Assembly: GCA_029215795.1 (NCBI GenBank)
Contig: JARDYH010000001.1
Coordinates: 189,975,654 to 190,039,653, forward strand
DNA: 64,000 bases
From: Anniella stebbinsi
Lineage: Eukaryota; Chordata; Lepidosauria; Squamata; Anniellidae
Reading direction: 5' to 3'
The first letter of the stretch is position 1; each line of letters begins with the position of its first letter. Positions 54,986 through 64,000 of the stretch are shown here, one piece after another. Below the pieces are notes generated by a model that was not told the DNA's origin, did not search any database, and saw only the letters and a list, made by a program, of their open reading frames with translations. Made by a program: the position numbers and the translations under genes.

Positions 54986-56624
54986 CTATGGAACATAATA
55001 ATAATCAAATATGTGACAGTGAAGTCATTTATTAATCAAAAAGAATAATAAATACCATATTGGGATGAGAATAAGCTGTTATAAAGCTTTGGAATTTCAA
55101 TGTATTCCTAGCTTTGACTTCATGCTAGAATTAAAGAAGATTTAAGCATCTATTCTTTCTGAAATACATTCCTTTGAACTTTGATTATGCAAAGAAATAA
55201 GATTTTAGTATAAAAAATGAGAAGGGAATACTATCCTCAGCATGAAATGGTTTTGTCCTATTTAAATCCTCCAATAAAATCTTACAAATTTTGTGCTAGG
55301 CATGAATACTTTTTCCAGTAGTAAAAATGATGCATTATCAAATACCCTGAAAAAGGCTGGACAGAAGTGAGTGGATCAATGCTTTTTAAGTCCAAATCAA
55401 AAAACAAGGTAATAACAAGATATGAAGTGAAACAAAGAGCAATAGATAATACAAGAGTAGAATTAAGTACTTTCCCTCTTCGGTGGTAACTGCCTTCCTT
55501 CCATTTTAGTGTCAAGATGCCTTTTGAATTTTTAGCCATTTCCCAGCTTTCTTTGTTTTGTTTCGTTCTCGACACCCCTTCTTCTGCATAGTGTTATGAC
55601 TCACTCTTACTAACAGGCCGCAGGAGAGTGATACGTACATACAATTTATTTCTCACAACCCCAGCTTTTAGTCATGTTTTGTGATTTGACTGTGTTGGCA
55701 TAATAATAACGAAGTAATTTAGTTTATAACATGCTTCCTTCGTCATCATAGAACTTTGCTGGAGTTTCAACTCCATCCGTGGACATCATAGTGAGGAGAG
55801 GATTTGCCCCTCCCGCCAAGAATGTTGGCATCATCCTTGGGAAATGCAGAGAGAAAAAGTACAATTGTCTTCTACAAGGCCATAGCATTCATGCATGGAA
55901 CGAAGCCCTTTCCCCCTCTTGCTGTCTTGCCCAGCATTACTCATGGCTCACTATGACTATCGAGTGATTGGTTCACTGGTTCATTGCATGGTTCATTAAT
56001 GCTTTCCTAAAAGACAGTATTGTGTTTAATTAGAAGAGAGTACTACTGTATTCATTGGGCCATACTCATAAATAAATGGGAATAGGGTTGCATTTAAAAG
56101 GTATGCCAACATATATTCAGTATTCTGATTTTCCAGGGATTCCGAATGGCATGGATAGATAGAGGGGGGGGGGGTCTCCACTTCAGCAAGTTGCCTTCTA
56201 CATGTAGATGGTGATGGAGGGGGGCAGGCCTGGCACACTCCTAGTCATTGTACATTTAGAATGGCCGGTGTTTATCCCTTGCTGCACTGTTCTAAGAAAC
56301 TGATCAGACATGAGCTCTGTAGATGAATTCTTCTATAAAAGATTTAGAGGGTGCCATGCCTCTCTACCAGGACAGAGGCAAGGCTAGAGGCACAGGCATC
56401 CCTCGTTCACAGTTACACCATTTCTTTGTTTGTTGCTCTCTCCTTTCTGCAGTCTGTGGGAACTTTGTGTTTTGTCCCCATAGCTCAGAAAGCAATTTTG
56501 AGAAATAATATAGCTGAAAGGGAAAAGACTCCCCCCCTCCTGCTGCATTTCAATAAAAATAATAACATTGGTAGTCTGTTTAGATTTCCTTGCCATTCAT
56601 GTCTACTAATTTGTTTTAATTTTA
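54986..56624. other. Intronic, no recognisable feature
   Basis: Unique AT-rich sequence; a G10 tract at about 56164-56173. Confidence 0.4.
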
Positions 56625-57595
56625 AGACCCTTTATCCTACCTTATTACTAAAAAAGGAACTTAAGGTAGCTAACAGAAACAAGAACAGAAACAAGAACAC
56701 TGCATAATATTTAACATTCCTAACAATCAAAATCTTTTTAAACTTCCAAAAATAGCAGCATTTTGGAGTACAATCCCACCCCCCATATAAAAAACACACA
56801 CCTAAAAGTTTTATAAGCTTTTTTAAAGCCATTTTTTAACCAGCTCCTGAAAACAGCAGAGTGTTGGGGCCCTGGCAGATCTCAAAAAGCAAAGCATTTT
56901 ACGGCATAGGTGCCACTACAGAAAAAGCCCTAACCCCAGTCACACTTGCAAAATGGGGATCTGAACAAGTGCTTGGATGACAGTCAGAGTGTGCAGGGAG
57001 GAACCTATGGAGGAATGTGATCCTTCGGTTAACCAGGCTTCAAGCTGTTTAGGGCTTTAAAGATTGAAACCAGGACCTGGAAATAAACTGGCAGCCAGTG
57101 GAAATCAAACAACATTTCTGAAGCGTTAAAAATATTTCTCTCCAGTCAGCACTGTAGTCACTGCATTATGCACCAGTTTCTGCTTTTGAACATTTTTCCA
57201 GGGCAGTCCCACATAAAGCACATTACTGCAGTCTAGTCTGGAGGAAAATCGGTCATGAATGGCCATGCCAAGGTCATAGTTAGCGAACCAGTTTAAGCTG
57301 GAGAAAGGTGCTTCTCACCATTGACAGCCCCTATGAGTCTAACAGGAGCATCAGGAGAAGGAACTTCCCCTAAATTAGAGATCTGATATTTTAGTGGGGG
57401 AGTGCCTACCCCACCCAGAACATGCATATCAAAACTCCAAGTCAAATGATCCACCCACCTGGGTACTTCTGTTTCATTTGGGTTAAGTTTCAGCAGTCAA
57501 CCATTTAGTATTTCTTCTGCCCCCCTAGGATCAGATGAAAATGAGACATAGAGCTGAGTGTCATCCGCATACTGATGGCTCTGCTGTCCAGATGT

Positions 57596-57850
57596 TCAGG
57601 TAACTTCATCCAGTTTCCTGTAGATGAAAAGGATGGGGGGTGAGATAGAATCCTGTGGACCCCACAGGCCACTGGACATGGAGAAGTGCACTAGTCTTGC
57701 AGCAGCATCTTCCACAAATGAGCAGAGACAATTCAACACAGTGTCCCCCAATCCCCATCCCCCCAAGATGGCCCCAGAAGGAGTCCATGGTATCCAGTGC
57801 TGCTGAGAGGTCCAGGAGAATGAACAGGGTTGCACACGTCCCAAGTCCAT
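57596..57850 (-). pseudogene. L2 reverse transcriptase relic
   Basis: Short frames read SWTSQQHWIPWTPSGAILGG and LTPHPFHLQETG, the decayed equivalents of [17 protein letters not shown] and [12 protein letters not shown]. Many frameshifts; motif A is unrecognisable at the residue level. Confidence 0.6.
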
Positions 57851-57970
57851 CTCCTTCCCTCTGTTAGGGTGAGCAAGGCAACTTCTGTACCAAAACCAAG
57901 TTTAAACCCCCCCCCCCCAGCCTGCAATGGATCCAGATAATCAGCTTAATCTAGAAACACTGGAGTTGTT

Positions 57971-58163
57971 AGGAACTTAGGAAGCTGCCTATTCTGAGTG
58001 AGACCATTGGTCCATCTAGTCCAGTATTGTCAACATCTACTGGCAGCAATGGATCTCCAGGATTTCAGGCTGGAATTTTTCCAGCCCTACCTGGAGATGC
58101 CAGGGATCGAACCTGGGACCTTCTATATGCAAAGCAGGTGCTTGCCACTGAGCTATGGCCCCT
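57971..58163 (-). mobile_element. tRNA-derived SINE, antisense, with 7-bp TSD
   Basis: 193 bp starting AGGAACTTAGGAAGCTGCC and ending in a reversed tRNA-like head: B box CAGGGATCGAACCTGGG (58102-58118) and A box CCACTGAGCTATGGCC. Flanked by AGTTGTT at 57964-57970 and 58164-58170. Pol III promoter boxes are well preserved. Inserted into the older L2. Confidence 0.85.
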
Positions 58164-58390
58164 AGTTGTTCACACCCTTTGCCACATCCTCAGGGCTAAC
58201 AAGATGAAAGGTATCCAATAAAACCAGTGGGCTTCCGAACAACCCTGTATTTCTATCTATGGAACAGACCCTTCACTGCACATGACAGACTTATCAACTG
58301 CCCACTGTCATTTCTTTTCCTCCTTAAATGCCACCATGATCCATTAGATCCCCTGCAACCAAAGAGTTTGCGCACCCTCAGTAGCTGACA

Positions 58391-60089
58391 CCTGAATTTC
58401 TAAGAAACAGGATTCAGGAGTTCTGCACAAGGATTCAGAAGAACTCCAACCATCTCATATGGAAATTACGAATTAGCTAGAGTCTACTTACCTTGCATAA
58501 AATCCTCCCTCGTGAAAAGGAAAGGAAAGATGGGCAAAATTTGGATTACTTCCACTAGAGGGACAAACTTCGTGGAAAGTAGTTGCTGTGGGTGTGGGAA
58601 TGGGAATGGAATCAAGGGTGATTTCTCTATGGGAAAGGGTGAAAGTCAAACACCCTTGAAGCTCAAATCAAAACGTTTAAGTCCAGCTCTGTTCCATGGG
58701 ATTTTACATCTCAGTAAATAAACTTAGTAAAGGATTTCAGCCTGGCAAGCTAATCTTATACATCTTTGCCAAGTCTCGCTGAGCTCAATGAGACCTTTTC
58801 CCTAATAAGTCCTAATAAGAGATGCAGGCTCACCCATGTGTCTTGAGAGCTGGCAACAATGTAGGTTTTTTTTCCCTTGGGAATGCTAAATTGTGTTTTG
58901 GTGTTGTTTTAAAAATTCTATCCAAAAGTATATTCATCAGAATGTTGGAAATGTTTTTCAAATTGGCATGAGTTGCAAGTATGATGATAACAACAACACT
59001 TTTGGAGGGAAAGTGTAGACTTCATACTGTGGGAATAGCTATTTCTGTATCTATCTAAGGTGTCTATTTGGGAGAGCTCCATGTGAAACTTGGTAAAGGA
59101 AAGGGAGCACTCTGGGAATTTTTCCTGGTAACTATTTAACAATGTCAAGGGAGCTGAAATGAGCCAGCACTGTTTTATGGAAAGAGGTTCCAAATTATTC
59201 CTTAAAAGCCTTGTTCCATAGTGGCATGAAGGTGCTACCTTTTTTGCTTTTAAAGAAACATTTACTACTTTTAATACGACTTTCGGCTGAGGCTAATGTA
59301 GCCAGAATGGTGGTTTTGAATGTCTTACAGGAGAAGATGGCACAGCTTAGGAAAACACATTTCAGACATCATGGATCTGAGCACCGTGGAATTGCATGCT
59401 CCCCCACCCCCCATGGGCATATGGACTTCCCAACTCCTTTTCATGGTATGAGTTAGCCACAATTTTTTGTGGTGTTTTAACCAGATATACCGTGGCTAAT
59501 GTTAACTGCTTCCAAGCTAGGAATTAAAACACATTTCAGTCTGTGATTTAATTCCAGTTTTGGAGAACAACCATATTCAGTAGCAAGCACAGTTTGTCTG
59601 ATTCAGGCCTCGTTCAGAAGACATCTTAAATCATGGCTTTAACCAAAGCGACTAAGGTATGTATTAATTTGTGTTTACCTTGCACTTTTCAAGTCATCAG
59701 AGATTTACTTTAATTTCCTGCACCAGTTGAACCATTCCGGAACTAACACGACAATTTTAGATTTTGGCACCCATGTTGCTCTTTTCTCTGTCTCCTACTA
59801 ATGACCTTGACAGCTTCCACGCAGGATAAATTGACACCACAAACATAAATATTACATGATTAGTTTTCATTTTCCTTAATAAGCAGGGCCCAAAAAGAAT
59901 TTGGGACTGCTGGGGGACCATGAAACCCCCAGTTACTTTGAAATTATGCAAGAAGATACCTTTCACAACAAGAAAACATTAGCTACTCTATTATCCAAGC
60001 AGCATCAATAAACTCACAGCATGGACCTGTTTGTCCATCTGGTGTTCAGTCAGCAACTGTGGCCCTACTACACATGCCCACTCAGAAAT
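58391..60089. other. Intronic, no recognisable feature
   Basis: Unique sequence; no exon-like signal. Confidence 0.4.
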
Positions 60090-60400
60090 AAGTCCCACTT
60101 GTTTTAGTAGGAATTACTTCCAGGTAAGTGCATATAGCATGGCAGCTTAGCAGTGCAATGGCGCCTCAAAAACAAGCCTCACTGAGTTCAATGGGATTTA
60201 CTCCCAAGTAAGTAAAAGATACATAGGATTGCACTCTTAAAATGCAATGCAAGTACGATTACAGCCTAAGGGTGCAATCCTATGCATATGTAGACAGAAA
60301 TAAGGCCTACAATTTCCAGCATTCTCCAGCCAGCGATGCTTTGGAATTATCTGACCTTTTTCTGGCTAAACATGCATAGGATTGTGCCTTAAATGTGTTA
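60090..60400. repeat. Dispersed repeat remnants (CATAGGATTGCA type)
   Basis: TTCAATGGGATTTACTCCCA, GTAAAAGATACATAGGATTG and GTGCAATCCTATGCATATG show direct and inverted copies of one small repeat, also at 6900, 9570 and 10100-10150. Confidence 0.55.
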
Positions 60401-61157
60401 ACAGGCATGACTCAGATTGCACTTTCATCAAAGCAGGAAATAGTTGAATAAAATAATCAGATTTTAAAACCTTGGAACAATGACGTTTCCCTTAAATAGA
60501 AAGAATTGCTTGGGCTTTATATAGTAGAAATTATTTCTGAAAGTATTTTGGGTGAAAACAGGTGGGTGAGTGTTATGTGCAGAAGATGACATTCAATCTG
60601 AAATGCATCTGTTCATAAATCTTCTTTTCATCAAAGTATAATGTCTCAGTAGAACAAATGTGACGTGCTTTTTGCTAGAGTGAGATAAACAGAAAAGAGT
60701 TGACTCTGGGTAAAGAGTATTTTGGAAACTCTTTGGCATCATATAACCCTGCCATAACCGACATGGTTGCTGAGACACAGTCTTTTGAAAACATGTGCAG
60801 TGGATGATAAAAGGGTTAGTATTGGTTCAGTAGTTTTTGTCAAAGTAAAATTTAGGGAAGTATTTTTGTGGGGTAGCAGAGTCATTTGTACTTTGGAAAA
60901 AAGAGAAGTTTAAAAGAACTGATTGTGGTTAATGTACTTTTTTTTAGATATGTTGCCATCCACAAGTTACAGAGACAGGATGTTAAGGAGAAGTTACAGA
61001 TTTTCTGAATTTCTCTCAAATTAGTCAAAAGTCTGTAATGATGTTTTCAGAAGGGAGGCAACTTAGATTTAGCGTAAGGAAGGGGCTTAAATGAGGCCAG
61101 ACCACTTCATAATATCCAATCAATAAAATTATTATATTACGGATACCAAATATCCAC
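60401..61157. other. Intronic, no recognisable feature
   Basis: Unique sequence. Confidence 0.4.
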
Positions 61158-61219
61158 ATCTTCTGTAAATCATTCAGAAAGCTTTGGCTATGGGGTGGTA
61201 TAGAAATGTAATGAATAAA
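61158..61219 (+). mobile_element. L2 3' tail remnant, sense
   Basis: ATTCAGAAAGCTTTGGC, ATGGGGTGGTATAGAAATG and AATGAATAAAT match the L2 tail. Confidence 0.65.
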
Positions 61220-61295
61220 TTATTTATTTTATTTTATTTTATTTATTGTATTTTTATACCGCCCTGTAGCTGAAGCTCTCTGGGCGGTTCACAAT
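61220..61295 (-). mobile_element. L2 3' tail remnant, antisense
   Basis: TTTTA repeats, then TTTTTATACCGCCCTGTAGC and GAAGCTCTCTGGGCGGTTCA: the same tail in the opposite direction, joined tail to tail with 61158-61219. Confidence 0.7.
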
Positions 61296-63820
61296 ACTGG
61301 TTGGGATGAGAGCATTTGTCTCAAGGACCACTTGCTTCTTTGCAAACCTGACTGAGGGCTGTCTAGAAGGATGCTGAGAGTTGTAGGACATTTTTCTATT
61401 TAAACATGCATACAATTGCACTTTTAGTGGTGTTTCAACCAGTATTTCCCCCCCACCAAAGAGCGGGTTTTAACTAACAGTTTTGAATTTTTATTTTCAT
61501 TTAAATGGGATTTTAACCACACCTTTAAATTTGCTGCTGTGTTGTTCTTGCTTTTGTATGTGTTTTTCATTATTGCACTATTTTTATATTTTTCTCTTGT
61601 AAGCCACCTTGGACAATTTTGAAGAAGCAGAATATAAATCCTTGTAATAGATGTATCCATTGGAGTCTACTGGTGGACCACTAGGCAATTTTGGATGGGA
61701 CATCTAATAATGACTAGGTGTCCCTTGATCTGATACAACAAGGGAGTCCTTATGTTCTTAAGCAAGAGTGCATATTCAGGATCACTTAATGCAGATTGGT
61801 TATGCCTTAACTGTCAACATATCCTGATAACCACTTTTACTTTGTACATTAGCACACATTCAGTTGTATCCAATGGTTTCCTTTCACCAGCAGAAAGGGC
61901 AACTCTGACAGATCCTGCTGCACCCCTAAATCTGTTCCAGTGTTTGAGGGACCCTACCAAGGCAGGTTTGGGTGGGAATAGAGGGGTGCAGGAAGAGGAG
62001 GGGCAGGGAAATGTCCATTACAATGAGCAGACATCCACTCATATCACACTGGATTTAGCCCATGGTCTGCCCAACAGGAACCCTTTTTTCTTAATAGTAA
62101 AAATTGCGTAAGACAGGTCAGGCCACCTCTTCTGTTCCATTTTTTTCTGGTAATGACAAAGCACATCTGGTAAAGATTTTAAAAATCCCAAATATTTCTA
62201 CATTTTCCAAACTACTTTTAAGAATGGCAAACACGGTGGGTTGGATACAGATTTAGTCTTACCAAGAATAAATCCATTTAAATCAATGTGACTGGCAGGA
62301 GTCATATAGATTTCAGTGGGTGTACTATAACTATGACTAAATATTTACAGTACATCCAGGGCTGTACAGAGCCCTTCAAGAACCTTCTGTGTTCACTTGT
62401 GAAGTGCTGATGGCATGAATCCAAAAGTTATCCTCCTTGAAGAGCACAGGTGGACCCTTCAAGGAGGGTGCTGGACAGGTGTTCTTGGTTATTTGTAGCA
62501 TGTATTAGAAGAGTCACATAATAAGACCTACATATAGCATCACACGTTTTAAAGACCCTCTACTTAATGTGAAGAGATTTAGACTGACTGGAGTCATTAA
62601 ACATTAGGATTTCTTGGGACAGATTCTGGAGCAATTTCTTATCCCCTTGTAAATTATTTTGTGTGTGGTATTTCATTCTCTGGATCTGTGGGGGATTCAG
62701 GCGCATGCAGCTGCTTCTGCTTTCTTTTTAATATCTCTGTAGCACAATGCAGTTGCATGTGTGAAAATCTTTGTTCTGCAGGATATATTAATCTCTCTGC
62801 CAAGTTTTATTGTGAAGCGATTTCCCTGAAGAGAACTATTCAGCCACCTTTCCCACTGCCTACATTAAGAGCTTCAAAAAGCTTTTGCCTGCTAGTCAGT
62901 ATTCATACAACATTCATATATTACCAACTAGAAAATGTATCTTTTAAGACAAGTCACTTCATAAACAGCTGCTGGTAAATGTATCTTTTAGGGCAGTTCC
63001 CTCAATAGAATAAAGAAGTGCCGCTTAACTTCTAAAAAATATTGGTCATAACAAAATAGAATTTTATGAACTCCATGATAGTAGTAAACAGGGAATAGTA
63101 GCATTTTCTCTGCAACTTTGCAAAATATGACTGTTTCTGCTGTTGTCATATTGTTATGATAAGGATGCCGTTATGCCAAGTACTTTATAGCTTTGGAAGA
63201 AGTTACCACCAAATTTAGGAAGACTCTTAAAGACCATCTAGGTAGTGATTCATTTTTAGTTCTAGTTTTAATTTTTTAACAATCCCTACCACCACATCTT
63301 TGTTCCCCATCCTTCAGCTAAGCCAAACCAGCAAGAGCACAATTAGACATGATGGCAGCAGGATGCAGCTTAGGCCTCGCCAATTTCCTATAAAGCAAAG
63401 ATTGTCGGGGGGGGGGGGGGGAGAGAGAAATTGTAAAGCAAAGTAGGTGGGAGGGAAATGTAGGGATTCAGCTTTCCCACCTGCCTGCCTTGTTTTGTTT
63501 TAATGTCCCTCAAAGCTGAACCTCCTCCCTGGGGTGGGTGGGTGTGGGTGTGGGTGGGTGCGTGTGTTTGTTTAATATCTCTTCCACAAAAATGTTGTTT
63601 CTGGTCTCCAAGCCCCATCTGGAAGAAAACAGCTTTACAAAGTGGTTTCAGAGAAACAGTATGCAGGGAATGGGTCCACTCTCTTCTCCTGCCCAGCTAT
63701 GCTTTATTAATGGAGGCACGGTAGTGCCTCCATTGTTAAGGGCCGTCAGTAGAAAACACGTTCCACAATGTTAAAGTGATAATTGGGGGGGGGGGGTCAT
63801 TCTAACAGCCATAAAATCGA
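61296..63820. other. Intronic; small CR1/L3-like remnant near 61640-61760
   Basis: CTTGATCTGATACAACAAGG and GAGTCCTTATGTTCTTAAGC resemble the plus-strand mirror of the antisense CR1/L3 fragments. A G14 run at 63407-63420 and a GTGGGT-rich run at about 63531-63560. The rest is unique. Confidence 0.4.
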
Positions 63821-63916
63821 AAATATTTCACCAATCTTTCTGAAATTTACAGATGCCAGAAAGAAATGTTTGTTTTACATTACCTGAAAATTTCAAGAAG
63901 ATTGGTGAAAGACTGA
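63821..63916. repeat. Inverted repeat related to the 47-49 kb hAT monomers
   Basis: CACCAATCTTTCTGAAATTT (63829-63848) is an exact 20-base match, in reverse complement, to the monomer at about 47272-47291. A second near-copy in opposite orientation ends at about 63906 (GAAAATTTCAAGAAGATTGG). No terminal repeats or duplication were seen. Confidence 0.55.
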
Positions 63917-64000
63917 GGGAAGGAGAGCAGTTTAAGATAGAAAGGGAACACAAACCCATCTCCCTGCTTTTGTCAAATTTACTTCCTGGTTGCGACTATC

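Larger units (their letters stand above)
56625..58390 (-). mobile_element. Old L2 LINE, antisense, with SINE insertion
   Basis: Minus-strand coding remnants run right to left: DLYRKLDEVT-type region near 57600, YADD box in antisense (GTCATCCGCATACTGATGG, about 57559), C-terminal region 56830-57300 (antisense of LKPG, FKALNSL). Sequence resumes after the SINE at 58171. More diverged than the other L2 copies, so older. Confidence 0.7.

Noticed and set aside
55779..55967. Short frame after a possible acceptor at 55775 as a host exon
   Set aside because: No recognised family, no good donor, and no phase match with RAMP1 exon 2.
57971..58163. Functional tRNA gene from the A and B boxes
   Set aside because: No cloverleaf closes and the head is fused to a dispersed repeat body with a target duplication; it is a SINE.

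Overview
The window looks like genomic DNA from a squamate reptile, probably a lizard. It is AT-rich, with no dense bacterial-type gene packing. It carries at least four LINE clades side by side (L2, CR1 including a CR1/L3-like type, L1, and an R4/Dong-type element), many hAT-like DNA transposons and fold-back MITEs, tRNA-derived SINEs and a solo LTR. Species assignment is inference. The only host gene I can support is RAMP1 (receptor activity-modifying protein 1, + strand). Exon 1 (signal-peptide start) lies in a CpG-rich promoter at 3606-3663. Exon 2 is at 26169-26307 and carries three of the six conserved extracellular cysteines and the WCDW motif. The exon ends fit exactly in phase. The last exon was not found and should lie beyond the right edge, so almost everything after 3664 is RAMP1 intron sequence colonised by transposons.

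Layout: 1-1334 L2 3' end with an open RT frame; 1391-1565 fold-back; 1632-2105 CR1/L3-like relic; 2411-3125 inverted/direct repeat complex; 3120-3960 CpG island and RAMP1 exon 1; intron 1 (3664-26168) with two copies of a GCGCATT-rich MITE, SINEs, CR1 (10.6-12.6 kb), L2 (13.0-14.6 and 16.6-18.1 kb), several hAT-like elements and a 700-bp GC-rich hAT-like element with a perfect 8-bp duplication (22601-23300); exon 2; then in intron 2 a CR1/L3 relic holding two palindromic MITEs, one of them broken by a 1150-bp solo LTR; an antisense L2 with a 5'-truncated L1 inside it (29146-33471); a CR1 (42.5-44.2 kb); the nested block 46479-54985; an old antisense L2 with a SINE inside (56.6-58.4 kb); and mostly unique intronic sequence to the end.

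The most striking structure is a three-layer nest. An R4/Dong-like retrotransposon with a restriction-like endonuclease domain lies between TAA repeats. It was hit by an almost full-length, very young L1 (14-bp target duplication, ORF1 and ORF2 present). That L1 was then hit inside ORF2 by a 2038-bp non-autonomous hAT-like element (8-bp duplication CTTATTAC) built from ATCGG-rich ends, a near-identical 337-bp inverted repeat and a 455-bp tandem repeat of three ~150-bp monomers. A short piece with the same monomer motif recurs at 63.8 kb. The insertion order is readable directly from the sequence: R4/Dong, then L1, then hAT. A second chronology (CR1/L3, then MITE, then LTR) is readable at 26.9-29.1 kb.
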